Shown: positions 21,505 to 32,249, numbered from the stretch's first letter. The stretch: 64,000 nucleotides of DNA from Callorhinus ursinus (GCF_003265705.1 NW_020312828.1:59770212-59834211); one strand, 5' to 3'. Notes: a model not told the origin generated them from the sequence alone. Program-made: numbers and translations.

Positions 21505-22292
21505 GGTTCAGACTACTTTAAGGCATGGTCCCTGCTGGGGACCTAATCTACAAGTTTTTCGACCTCCTGCTTCTACAGCTTAATTATTTAGGATCAAATA
21601 GACAACTAGATACATTAACATTGACCCTAGAAGCCAAACCTGTTACTCTCTTCAAATATTCAATTGACCTTCCAAAGTAAATATTTCCCCCTGACCCCTC
21701 TACCACTCATTTTCTCTTAAATTGGTTGCTAATGCTTTGAAAAGTCTTCTGATATTTTGCAAGCAGCTTAAAGTAAACAATCCCTGACTGTATAATTTTA
21801 ACCTTATTGACTGGTGCACAGATAGAAACTGAAGCACAGAAGGGGTCCAACAGAGTTAGCATTATGTTAATCATCCCGACCTTTTTTACTCAAAAGTAAG
21901 AGATCTTTGCAGCAGGCTTACAAATCGGCAGCTTCCATGGGAGCAGAGAGCTTGCTTTGTTTTATGCCAAGAGGATCTGCTTTAAAAGAATGAGGTGAGA
22001 GTGTGTGGAGGGTATCAGCACCATAAGCAGAATAAAAACTAATCTGAAGCATAAAAATACAGGTCACAGCTATTTCCATGGCACAAGTACCACTGGCTAC
22101 ATCACTTACACCCAGATAATTTTGGGAAAAAACTACCAGCAACAAGAAGTGCTTAAGTGGACAGCAAACACATTTTGTCTTAACAAGGTACTTCGGGTTC
22201 CATTTACAATCTGTTGAGCTTAACATCACTCAACTACACTGCGTGCCTTAAAAAAATAATGTAAATGAGCTAAAAGTTGAACAGTACCTTTG

Positions 22293-22294
<2 letters not shown>
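21505..22294. other. Unique non-coding stretch
   Basis: About 790 bases without a gene or repeat that I recognise. Open frames of 103 and 70 codons on opposite strands overlap (21918-22229) and look like chance. Confidence 0.5.

Positions 22295-22336
<42 letters not shown>
22295..22336 (+). repeat. (TG)21 microsatellite
   Basis: Forty-two bases of perfect TG. Likely length-polymorphic. Confidence 0.98.
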
Positions 22337-22340
<4 letters not shown>

Positions 22341-24333
22341 AAGTTTAGGTGGTAGGGCGCAGAAAAGGAAGAATGAATACTGAAAGCCAGCTGTATTACT
22401 TTAGTATATAGAAAAAGAAAAGCAAAACATAATGAGGTTTACAACATTAGTGGCCCATTCTAAAAGGATGCCTTTTTGAAGCAAACACACACACACACCC
22501 CACACGAATCCATTCCATTCCCAGTGAACTGAAGTGAAATGGTGGTAATAGGGCAGAGTAATGCATCCACTCAAGTTGTAAACAGACATTTTCCTACACG
22601 GGGCACAAAATCCCTGCTGACACCAAAGGGAGTGACATGCAGGCAGCATGAGCGAATAGCCCCTTTTGTTTGTCCCCCCCTTACATTACCCTAGAGTCCA
22701 TTTTATAGCTCCAACTAACACTGAACACTGGCGGAAGACGAACCCTGTGGGTTGATAAGGGAAAAATGAGATTAACCAAGTGAGCAAACAGCCTTACCAC
22801 TATCTGTGATGTGGGAAGTTGAACAATGCAATGAGAGAAGGATCTCAATTTTACCTTTTCACTCGTTCTTTTTCCTCCACTATCCGCTCTACTTAAGAAC
22901 CTTTTCATGCTTGTAAAATTCCCTTTCCTGGTTCATGTAAAAAGAGTAATAAAATCATTATAGTCTTCCTTCGCCAAAAGGTACTTTAGAGACTAATCTT
23001 AATTTAGATCCAGACACTGCTAAGTCAAATACATCAGTGTTGGGAAAACGAATTAGAAGCGAGGTCATTTTTCTTACTAATTTTTTTAAAAGGTGTTGCA
23101 GATTGAAAATGCCTTAGGAATCATTCCTTAATGCTATGGCTACATTACAAAGTCATAATTCTCCCACTTTGACACTTGGGATTTTCAGTGGCTTATTTTA
23201 GGAATCTACATTAGGAATTAATTTTTTACTTACTGGTGCATACCAAGGCTGAGATTCACTTTACTGAAGTGGAACAAAAATCAAAATTTCAAAATAATTA
23301 TTTTCTAAAGAGCCTCACCACCCCAAATAACAACTTAACGCTCTTAAAAAATCCTTCAGAAAATATTTGCACATAGTTAACAATGTCTTCCTTATGGAAA
23401 TAAGCAGACTAAAATGTGTCTGTCAACTTGTCTACTTTTTTTGGTGCTTTTTTGCATCTTTTCCCTTTAAATGAAGCAATATGTTTGTTTATGTTTTGAT
23501 CCTAAGGGGAAAATTGATAAGATCTCAAACTGGAGAGTATACCTTTCATCTGTAGATGAAAAAGGAAATGAAAGATTTTTTCCATCACTAAACACTTGTT
23601 ATTGTCTGAACACAAAAATAATAGCATTTAATGAAATGACAATGTTTTTTTTTTCCTTTTACTTTTGTATCCATAAGAATCCACAGTGGCTAAAGGGCAG
23701 AAATGCCAGTCAAATTTGGGGACCTGAAAGAAAGTATTTCTTAAGGGTCGAGCATGTTACAAAGAAAGGGATGACATGTTAAAACCAAGATATTGATTTG
23801 ATCTGTTGACTGAATCTGTTGAGGTAGTTAGACCCAAGAATGGTTGTGAATATTTTCCTTCCCAAATAACCTAGTTTGAGCAATTCTTCTTTATCTTCTT
23901 TCTAAAGAAATCTAAGTACCCTCCGAGGAATCTCTGAGATTGCTTTCGTGCATTTGTAATCCAGCAGCTATGAGTACCCCATAGAGCCTCCTGATGAGCA
24001 TTGTACAGATTCTTTGTACATGAACAATTTATTTTATAGTATAGTAGGACACCCGTTTTGGAGGCACTTGTCATCGCTCTGACTACATAATGTGAAAAGT
24101 TGCCAAGAGTTCTTTGCTGCTTTTCAGATTCACTTGTCATGAACAAAATATGTGATTAAGTTCCATTTTCTCCAAAAGGAACTCTATTTGATTCTCTATT
24201 TGGGAACAGAAAGGGAGAAGTAAAAGGGTGTCAGGTTTTAGCTACTCCTTGCCTTTTTAATCCCTAACATCTGGAATTATAGGAGCATAATGAATATGTA
24301 GATTACATTGGGTAGTGTCACATTTTTAAAGGT
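22337..24333. other. Unique non-coding stretch
   Basis: About 2 kb without a recognised gene or transposon, apart from a short AC run at 22487-22498. Frames up to 103 codons (23471-23782, plus strand) show no domain. Confidence 0.45.
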
Positions 24334-24349
24334 ACTATTTCAATTTTTT

Positions 24350-24384
24350 TTGTAGTGTTCAATGATTCATTAGTTGCACATAAC
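24350..24384 (-). mobile_element. 35-bp scrap of carnivore L1 3' UTR (antisense)
   Basis: Reads as the reverse complement of the L1 segment GTGTTAT…ATGAATCA…GAACACTAC found also at 20868-20902. It is flanked by perfect 16-bp direct repeats ACTATTTCAATTTTTT (24334-24349 and 24385-24400). The last ~55 bases of L1 are missing and the T run joins directly to the internal site. Confidence 0.75.
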
Positions 24385-24514
24385 ACTATTTCAATTTTTT
24401 AAAGGAGTATTAGTGTTTCTCTGTGGAATGCAGCAATGCAAACCCACTTGCACAGGCACATTATTACCCCTATGTTTTAGCGGGTAATTTTTGTTTTCAT
24501 ATTTTCAATGTAGT

Positions 24515-25050
24515 TGTAGTAGATTGCATTTTCCAAAGATGGCTACAACAGTATTTCCCATCCCACATTCCCTTCTTACAGTGTAACCTTAACACTCCTC
24601 CCATCAAGAGGTAGAATCAACCCTCTGCTCTTGCAACTGGGTAGGTTTTTGTGACTATTGTGACCAATAGATTATGACAGAAGTCACCCTGTGTGACTTC
24701 TGAGGCTACATCATCACAGAAGCCTGTAATGTAATGTAAGATATCCAACTTCCTAAGGCCTCCATGCTGTAAGAGTGCCCAAACTAGCACATGCCAAGAG
24801 AATGCATGGAAAGCCCTGAAGTTACATGAAGAGAGAGATGCCAAGACAAGTCCCAGGTACTTCAGCACCTTCCACTCTGCTGTTCTAGTTCCAGTCAATG
24901 TCTTACTATAACCACATGAGAAACTTTGAGGAAAAACTACCCTATTTGAATCCCTGAGCCACAGAAACCATGCGAGATAAGAAAATAGTTGTTCCCGTAA
25001 GCTACTAATTTCTTGTATGATGAGGTAGACAGAATTAGATAAATGAAACA
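24515..25050 (+). mobile_element. MLT1-type MaLR LTR (ERVL-MaLR), sense
   Basis: Starts TGTAGTAGATTGCATTTTCC and ends AATTAGATAAATGAAACA. Between them are hallmark MLT1 pieces: AAAGATGGCTACAACA, GTGACTATTGTGACCAATAG, ATTATGACAGAAGTCACC, AGCCACAGAAACCATG. Five-base flanks GTAGT/GTGGT could be the target duplication. A solo LTR about 535 bp long, ancient. Confidence 0.85.
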
Positions 25051-25055
25051 GTGGT

Positions 25056-26160
25056 AGATACTTTTAGAAAAAATAGATCTAACAGTTTCAGGACACTTTT
25101 AAGATTATACCTAGGCACAAAATTTCCTTTTTTACTTTGTAAGTTAGTCTTTATTTTAAAAAACTTTTACCATTGGGTAGACCATGCCATAAGTAAATCC
25201 ACAGTCAATTAACAAATATTTATTGTACACCGGAAGCAATTTTCTATCTCCTCCTCCACATATGACAAGAGGGACTCATTCAATGTAAGTGCTCTATAAG
25301 TAATTGCTAAGTTGAATTAGTCTTTGCACAAAATAATTTCATTTTAACTAATATGGTAAAAAGACTTTTCTACAATATATTGCAATATTCATGATCACAT
25401 GGAAGCAGAGTAAATCAAAATAAATTTGCTTTTATTGTGGTGCTTTCAGGTCATAGTGTGCAGATTATGGGAGCTGGTTACTTCCATACTGAGTGTTCCA
25501 AGACTGCTGATACTAATGCTGTGGTTGCCTAGCATAACTCATCACTTGTCAACCTATGGCCCCGGTCACGTTTTGCTCATAGTCTGTTTTCTTCTTTGTC
25601 CCCAAAAGAAAAAAATCAGATATCCAATTTCATTCAACAGGAAAAGAATTTAACTAGCTGTGGATATATTCCAAAGATATTCTGTGCATTGTTTAAGTTT
25701 TCTATATTGTTTGAAACTGTTGAAAAATTACCTAATAAATAGAGCTTTACCGTTCTAAGAATCACAGTCTCACAAGTTTCAAGGTACTATTGAAATTCTT
25801 CTATAAAATCCTTCAGCAAATAGTTGTCAAGTTTCTGATTGAATATCTTAAATATGTGAAGATAGTTAAGTGTTCTGGTCTTGAGTTTAATAACCTTAGT
25901 ACTACTAAAAGTTCCTCATTTGCACACACTAATTCTCCTTAGTTTGAAGGTCCATGTCCAATCCTACTGGACCTATGGAGACTTTGCCTCCACCAGAAGG
26001 CCCAGAAGGGCTTGGTAATAAAACCCTGAAGTGTTAGGAATGAACATCCTGCGAGATCATCTGACCTATAGGCAGGAGATGAGAAACAGCTGCCCCTTGC
26101 CTATCTTACCCTCAAGATATCATGTGTGGCTACCAATCAGACATGTTTTTTGTGGTGCTA
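25056..26160. other. Mostly unique non-coding stretch
   Basis: Contains a short L2-like terminus around 25203-25225 (AACAAATATTTATTG). The right end, 25930-26160, may already be retroviral internal sequence leading into the ERV-L piece, but I cannot align it with confidence. No gene seen. Confidence 0.4.
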
Positions 26161-26164
26161 TGTC

Positions 26165-26765
26165 TCAAATAAACAAAGTATATGGGTCCAGGAGCCAAGT
26201 GGTGAAAATAAGAAATAATTAGCTCCTGTCACTATCACTCTTAGAGACCCACTTGTGCAATTGGTGCATTCCATTCCTATAGTTAGGAGGCCAGTTCCCA
26301 GGGAAGATACTTCTACAAAGGGACACAGTAAAAGTTCTATTGATAAGGAAGTCAAGACTACCAATTACCATCTGGCCATTTTTTATACCTCATACCAATG
26401 AACCAGTGGACAAAGACAGGAGGTTCTGTTTCTTAGGATAATCAATTCTGATTATATTAAATCATAGGTTTGTTACTACACAGTGGGGGCAGAAAAATTG
26501 TGCCTAGAACCCAGAATATTCACTAGGGGAACCCTTATTCCCATACCCAATAACAGCTGCGAATGAGTAATTGAAGGCCCCTGAAAAATGAAGGTTTATG
26601 CCATTCCACCTGATAAGCAATCAGACCAGCCAAAATATTGGCTGAGGATGAGGAAATCCAGAAAGGGTGATAAAGGAGGATGACATAAATATTAGAGCCT
26701 CAGTTGCAGCTATAGCAATGAGGGGCAGTGGCTTGGTTGGCTAGTATTCCTTAAGTCTTTTTTAG
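26165..26765 (+). mobile_element. Fossil ERV-L internal fragment, end of pol with dUTPase-like region
   Basis: The order of text (GGGTCCAGGAGCCAAGTGG, GGAGGCCAGTTCCCAGGGA, GAGGATGAGGAAATCCAGAA) corresponds to the 3' part of ERV-L pol, where this virus group carries a dUTPase domain. A degraded motif reading I-I-N-S-D-Y sits at 26438-26455, followed within five codons by a stop; further stops and frameshifts make it inert. No LTR is identified with confidence on either side. The downstream end is interrupted by the SINE at 26823. Confidence 0.72.
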
Positions 26766-26775
26766 GAGATTGCCG

Positions 26776-26813
26776 CTAGTCACTACGTTCCTCACTAGTC
26801 ACTACGTTCCTGG
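26776..26813 (+). repeat. 19-bp tandem duplication
   Basis: CTAGTCACTACGTTCCTCA (26776-26794) is followed at once by CTAGTCACTACGTTCCTGG; 17 of 19 bases agree. It lies ten bases left of the SINE and overlaps its left target duplication. Confidence 0.9.
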
Positions 26814-26822
26814 TATGTTCTT

Positions 26823-27026
26823 TTTTTTTTTTTTTTTTTTAAAGATTTTATTCCTTTATTTGAGAGAGAGAGAATGAGAGAGAAAACACGAGAGGGGGGA
26901 GGGTCAGAGGGAGAAGCAGACTCCCCGCTGAGCAGGGAGCCCGATGCGGGACTCGATCCAGGGACTCCAGGATCATGACCTGAGCCGAAGGCAGTCGCTT
27001 AACCAACTGAGCCACCCAGGCGCCCG
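26823..27026 (-). mobile_element. CAN SINE (SINEC), antisense
   Basis: Left poly(T), AAAGATTTTATTCCTTTATT, a GA-rich body, then the reversed head ending GAGCCACCCAGGCGCCC. Target duplications TTCCTGGTATGTTCTT (about 26808-26822) and TTCTGGTATGTTCTT (27028-27042). The body is typical of young copies. Confidence 0.96.
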
Positions 27027-27042
27027 TTTCTGGTATGTTCTT

Positions 27043-27739
27043 GTTTATCCCATCTTGGGAAGAAATGAAAGCATCTAGTTCTTATGTAAGATATGTTATA
27101 TGTGTATATATAACGAAAAATGAAAATGCATCTGAATGGCTCAAGTAGTGGATTATATAAAGTAGTGGATTATTCTGGATCCACTTCATGGGCCTTTCCA
27201 TTTTTACTTGATATCCTGTTTTCTGGGCCTTGGACATTTGATGAATGGAGAACCCCATCATTGTCTCTGTCATCTCATCTCCCAAGATTCCAACTCTGCC
27301 CATTCCCCCAAGATCTGGGTTTCACCAAGGGTTTCACTGTATCATCCACTGCAGTAGGGGTTCCAGCATTTCCAGAACTGAAGACCAAAACAACGAAATC
27401 TATGGAGTCTCTGGCTTCTTCAGTGGTGCCCAGAGGGCTTGGTAAATTCAAGTTGGAAATACAGACATTTAAAGACTTTGTAGGACAAATTTTAACTCAA
27501 GAGAGACAAGAGATGGGAAAGAGCCCACAGATAAATTTATCTTTCCCTCCCCTACCAAATGTTCTATGTATCTTGCTGAAGACATCCCACATGACTAAGC
27601 AACTGACTGTTTTTCTTAGGAGGCTTTGGATGGCTCTGTAAGCTTTCCCTATTGCCCTGACTCTCTTCTCATTTTCTATCACTCTTTTTGCACAGAGATT
27701 TCATCACCCAGTAAAACTAGAGACTCATGCTAAGATAAT
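27043..27739 (+). other. Unassigned segment with the longest open frame (173 codons)
   Basis: Bases 27120-27641 are open for 173 codons on the plus strand. The product has no signal peptide, membrane segment or motif that I know. A 14-base direct repeat with 17-bp period (27143-27176) lies inside. Lying between ERV-L text and an L3/CR1 relic, it may be old retroviral or LTR sequence. By a rough stop-frequency estimate, a frame this long is only mildly surprising in 64 kb, so I do not call a gene. Confidence 0.35.
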
Positions 27740-28310
27740 GTGTCTCTGAATAAATTCTAGTCTGTCAACGTCCTTAGTATGAGGTACATAGATTTGTTAT
27801 ATCACCTCCCTCATTCTAGAGAACATATATATCTAGTAATAAAATCGTGTATCATAATAACTTGATTATCTAACAATGACCTCTTGTGTAGCTTTGGTAA
27901 AATAAAACCCCTTATTAACTTTTATAAATGCTGATCTATTCCTATTCTTTCTCAATATGCAAAATTCACAACAGTTAAATGTCATGTTTTTATCTACCAT
28001 TCTAATTTGTTGAGCCTCCTTAGAATTTTATCTTCCAAAAGTTTATGTTTCTCTCCCAAAACAATGTCAACTAAACATGCAAACAATATGTAAACACACA
28101 AGCTGATGCTCTTAGCCAAATCATTAATAAAACTACTGGACTAGACAGAACTGAATACAGCCTCCTGTGGCATGCCACAATAGATTACTTATAGCTTGAT
28201 TTTGACCATGTTAAGCCGCACGCATTGAATGCAGTGGTTCAATCATTTATGAATCCACCTAGGTGAACCACTATCTATTTTGACTTTAAGGATTTAGAAT
28301 TTTTACTTCA
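27740..28310 (-). mobile_element. L3/CR1-type LINE relic (antisense)
   Basis: Bases 28110-28260 follow the reversed CR1-like ORF2 text: AATCATTAATAAAACTACTGG, CCTCCTGTGGCATGCCAC, GTGGTTCAATCATTTATG, AATCCACCTAGGTGAACC. The more diverged left part (AAATGTCATGTTTTTATC, ATTTGTTGAGCCTCC) fits the same element further on. Very old, no frame preserved. Confidence 0.6.
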
Positions 28311-28340
28311 TAATATGCTTCTGTTACAGTCTATATCTTT

Positions 28341-28543
28341 TTTTTTAAAAAAAAAATTATTTATTTGTTTTAGAGAGAGAGTGTGAGTATGGTGGGGAGG
28401 GGCAGAGGGAGAAGAAAATCTCAAGCAGACTCTGTGCTGAGCATGGAGCTCTATGTGGGGCTCCATCTCACAACCCTGAGATCATGACCTGATCCAAACC
28501 AAGAGTCGGATGCTTAACTGACTGCACCACCCAGGTGCCCCAT
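28341..28543 (-). mobile_element. CAN SINE, older subfamily, antisense
   Basis: T/A-rich left end, GA-rich body, reversed head with the AACCAAGAGTCGGATGCTTA insertion typical of an older SINEC subfamily, ending CACCCAGGTGCCCC. Target duplications CAGTCTATATCTTT (28327-28340) and CAGACTCTATATCTTT (28546-28561). Confidence 0.93.
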
Positions 28544-28734
28544 GTCAGACTCTATATCTTTAAAAAAAGTTTTTGTTAACTTCTGTTCTCTATTCAATAT
28601 ATGGAAGGAGTTGAGAATTCAATTATGACTGATGATGTTCTCTTAAGCCCAATTAATCCCTTTGGAAAACTTGAAGAATGATAAAAATGATCCCAATCAA
28701 CTTAATAGTACATATTCAATATCCAATGCCTTAA
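28544..28734. other. Unique short stretch
   Basis: No gene or repeat recognised between the SINE and the L1M fragment. Confidence 0.4.
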
Positions 28735-29205
28735 GATACACAACTCTCTTGGTTCAGTAATACGACTTCTAAAAATTTACCCTAAGGAAAAAGCTATGAA
28801 GGTCTGCAAAAAATACCTATGTAGATATTTTTATGGAAGCAAAAATGAAAACAATCTCAATATCCAACAGTAGAGGTTCAGCTAAACAATGTAAGGCAAA
28901 TCTGGAAGCTGGAATAAAATCTACTTATTAAAAATAGGTCTAGGGCGCCTGGGTGGCTCAGTTGGTTAAGCGACTGCCTTCGGCTCAGGTCATGATCCTG
29001 GAGTCCCGGGATCGAGTCCCGCATCGGGCTCCCTGCTCAGCGGGGAGTCTGTTTCTCTCTCTGACCCTCTTGGATCTCGTGCGCGCTCTCTCTCTCTCTC
29101 TCTCAAATAAATAAATAAAATCTTAAAAAAAAAATAGGTCTAAGACTATTTAGTGACACGCAAAATATATTTGTATTAAGTGGGCAAGCAGCTACATCTT
29201 TCTGC
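28735..29205 (+). mobile_element. L1M/HAL1-like LINE relic, split by a SINE
   Basis: TAATACGACTTCTAAAAATT, TACCCTAAGGAAAAAGC and ATCCAACAGTAGAGGTTCAG follow the end region of old L1 ORF2. After the SINE, TTTAGTGACACGCAAAATAT and TATTAAGTGGGCAAGCAG continue the same element. Sense orientation. Confidence 0.65.
28943..29129 (+). mobile_element. CAN SINE (SINEC), young copy
   Basis: GGGCGCCTGGGTGGCTCAG head, GGGATCGAGTCCCGCATCGG, CT-rich body with GTGCGCGCTCTC, AAATAAATAAATAAAATC tail. Perfect 13-bp target duplications AAAAATAGGTCTA at 28930-28942 and 29130-29142. The exact duplication and intact head make it one of the youngest insertions here. Confidence 0.98.
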
Positions 29206-29814
29206 TCCCCTTTAGCTAGAATTGGTTGGATGGAGGCAACAGAAATCTTTGATTGTTAGGGGATCAAAAAGCTGTCTTTAACATCTTACAGGCTAAGCAT
29301 GGCACATTGCTTCTACCAAATGTCCCCTGCCTGTGGAAGGGCTGAATCAACTAACTAGGGCAAGTTGCATACATATACACACAGCAGAAAACAGACAACT
29401 AATACAATAAGAATTAAAAGTAAATCAGAATTGTTACTACAATCATGCTACAAACATTTCCTGTTTGTTTTTTGAAAGAAATAGTTCAAAATTGGGGAGA
29501 ATTTTTGCCCATGGATTCAATTGTCTCTAGACTTGGATATGTCCTGCCTCCACTGAAGCATGGAGATTGAATAGTCTGTCTTTTTTTGTTTTTTATGATA
29601 GTCATGTGGGAATTATATAAGGGTACTTTGGGCTTTATGTGAAGCTATTGGAAACCAAGACATTAATTATGGTATTGGAAAGAATTGTGTTTAGAAAGAT
29701 CAACCTACACCAAAAGCAGCAAAATGACAATTTTAATTCAGTGCCTACAGAATATGTAAAGAACTGGAAGCAAGGAAATTTTCACCTAATCAGAGCATTA
29801 TGCTCTTTCTCTTT

Positions 29815-29816
<2 letters not shown>
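29206..29816. other. Unique non-coding stretch
   Basis: No gene recognised. Bases 29474-29556 resemble 33514-33595 and may be an unnamed old repeat. Confidence 0.45.
29474..29556 (+). repeat. Copy A of an unidentified dispersed repeat
   Basis: About 80 bases align with 33514-33595 at roughly 70% by eye, with shared core AATTTTTGCC(C/T) and AATAGT. I cannot name the family. Confidence 0.5.

Positions 29817-29858
<42 letters not shown>
29817..29858 (+). repeat. (CA)21 microsatellite
   Basis: Forty-two bases of perfect CA, preceded by a CT-rich lead. Confidence 0.98.
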
Positions 29859-29859
<1 letters not shown>

Positions 29860-30189
29860 GCAGAGAGAGTGAGAGAAGAAACAAAGCATGTTGATATGTT
29901 AATGAGTGTCTACTTTGAAATAAACTGCCTTCCTTAAGAGATAAAATCTGAATCACAGTGAATTGAAACCTTTTGGAGAATCACTAGCCCCATTTTCTCT
30001 TTTCAATTTTATGCCTATATACATCTAGCATCCTATAACCTTCCCTTTCTGGATCACCTTTCTCTCAGACTGCATTCTGACCTTGAATCCAGGTGTTCTG
30101 ACTCTGGTACACACCTTAGCAAAATTAAAAAAAAAAAAAGGTTCAACTCACTGGTATTAAGTTATAGTGACTGGCAAAGCTTTGTGGTT
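29860..30189. other. Unique non-coding stretch
   Basis: Nothing recognised except a 13-base A run near 30127. Confidence 0.45.
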
Positions 30190-30715
30190 TTTTAAAATTA
30201 TATTTATATTTTTGAGATATAATATATACACACAAAGTGCACAAATCAAAAACTATGGCTCAGTGTTTTTTCTCAAATTGGCCATGTACACACAATGAAA
30301 ATTCAGATCAAGAAATAGGACATTACCTGCCTCTAGAAGCAACTCCATTGCCTGTTTCGAGACATTATCCCACCCCTACAAAGAATAACCATTTTTCTGA
30401 CTTCTAACATCAATGATGACTTTGAACTCTTTTTCAACTTCATACGTATGAAACCCTATGTATATCTTTTCATATCTAGCTTCTTTCTTCAATATTATGT
30501 TTGTGAGACTCACCCATATTGTTGTAATAGTTGTAGTTCATCATTCTCATTGCTGTATTTCCCATTGTGGAATAAATCACAATTTATTTACCCACTACTC
30601 TATTGATAACCATTTAAGTAGTTTACATTTGGTGCTATTACAAATAGTGCTGTCAGAACATTTTAGTCCTGTGAGCATATGAAAATATTTCTATTGCTTG
30701 TACATCTACTAAAGC
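30190..30715 (-). mobile_element. L1M LINE 3' relic (antisense)
   Basis: Reversed old-L1 3' text in order: TTTTTGAGATATAATATA, ACAAAGTGCACAAATC, CAGATCAAGAAATAGGACAT, TTCTGACTTCTAACATC, TTATGTTTGTGAGACTCACC, CACAATTTATTTACCCA. About 525 bp, no intact frame. Confidence 0.82.
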
Positions 30716-31439
30716 AATTGTAGTATCAGAGGGTAGGCATATATTTAGCTTTAGTAAATACTGAACTAGCAAAGTTCAAGATATTATTTTCTTTGGCATA
30801 TTTACATTTTAATAAGAGTTAAGAAATCTTAAGCCATAGGAGTAAATCTCTAATTGTGGAATTAAACTGCCAAAGAGGTATTTTGAGTATCAAGGAAATC
30901 TACATGGGGACTATCTACAGCCAGCTCAGCTTTGCCTATAGCTGATTTTCATGCTGGAACAGGGGGAGATCATAAAAAACAGTTATGCTAGTTGGTATTA
31001 ATGAAAATTTTTTTCCATTCTGAAACCAATTACACAATTTTTAAAAGGTCCTAACCAGATTTGTCACAAATCTCATAGAGTTGACATTTCTGGTTGTTTG
31101 TTTGAAATCTATGTATTTTTTGTGTTGTTTTAAGACTTAGCTTTTGTTTAAAATTATAGAAAATATGTAAATTAATATAATACTGAGGAAACATTAGTGC
31201 TATGGAACCAGAGGTCTCTCTAAGTGACAAAACACTTAGGAAAAAGATTTGAATCATAGAAAAGTTACAAAATATTTTATAAGGGTTTTATATGGAAATC
31301 TTTTACTCTGGAAATGAGTAATACAAAGATATTTGCTAAACTTGGGCCCTCATTCAGAGAGCAGCTTTATTTAGTAGGAGGTTAAAAATCAAAACAGAAG
31401 TGGAAAGTGGGTATATACATATGTATTTTTACAAGAAGA
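30716..31439. other. Unique non-coding stretch
   Basis: AT-rich, no gene or repeat recognised. Confidence 0.45.
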
Positions 31440-31655
31440 AAAGGGTTTCTCAGGATTAGACGGTTTGCTGTTATTTCGTTTATATCTCTCTTCTATGAAG
31501 ACTGTGTTACCCTCTGGTTTATTCAAATTACTCTCAATCTGTTTTCCACAAGAGATTATGAACTCCTGAAGGGTAAGGAATGTCTTAGTCCTCTTTTTAT
31601 CTAAGGACCTAGCCTCCCATAAATCAGGACCTTACTATATATTTGTTAAATTGAG
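31440..31655 (+). mobile_element. L2 LINE relic, 3' end
   Basis: GATTATGAACTCCTGAAGGG, AAGGAATGTCTTAGTCC and ACTATATATTTGTTAAATTG match the sense L2 terminus at low identity. Confidence 0.55.
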
Positions 31656-31779
31656 TCTTTTGGAGTAGATTCTACATCCAACACTCTGATAATACAATCC
31701 TTCATATGTGGAATACATGCAATTAATCTCTGTTTATTAACAGGAACAAGTCTGAGGTTTGGTGTTTGATATGAATTTG

Positions 31780-31960
31780 AATCCATCAATTCAGGAGCAT
31801 GTAAGTTCTCGAGGCCTTGGGTTTCTTACATGGAACTGGGATAATAATAGTTATCTAAATGGTTGTGCAGAGGAAATGTGATCAAATAGATAAAACATTT
31901 GATGATACTAATGTAGAAAGCAGAAACTCACTAAATATTGTTTCTCTTCACCTTACAACA
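31780..31960 (+). mobile_element. Probable MIR relic (sense)
   Basis: TTTGAATCCATCAATTC, TTGGGTTTCTTACATGGAAC, TGGGATAATAATAGTTATC and a GATAAAACATTTGATGA-type end fit a diverged MIR. Confidence 0.5.
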
Positions 31961-32249
31961 TTGGAATTTTAGTAGTTGACTTTATCCTAGTCCAAAAAAA
32001 CCCTTTACAATCAGTGATCTTGGAGTTCAATGGAAACAGAATCTAGAAGAGTCCCATTTCACGCAATTTCAAAGTCTGCTTACTGAAGCTTCTGGCTCTC
32101 TAGAGAAAGAGGAAATGGAAGAGGAGGGGGGGCAGATGGCATGATGAGTAAAGGACAGTAGGACTTCCCCAGTTGGCTTCCCACACTTAATTGCAGAATT
32201 AAATAAGGATCCTAAATGCTGCTCTTTCATTTCCTTATTGTAAATGGCT
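31961..32249. other. Unique short stretch
   Basis: Nothing recognised. Confidence 0.4.

Noticed and set aside
21311..21583. 90-codon frame rich in F, L and S
   Set aside because: Artefact of the CTTT microsatellite.
28943..29017. tRNA-like head with A and B box resemblance
   Set aside because: It is the tRNA-Lys-derived head of a CAN SINE, not a functional tRNA gene; the cloverleaf is not kept and a SINE body follows.
29639..29872. 77-codon frame with a His-Thr run
   Set aside because: The His-Thr run is the (CA)21 microsatellite in frame; no coding support upstream.
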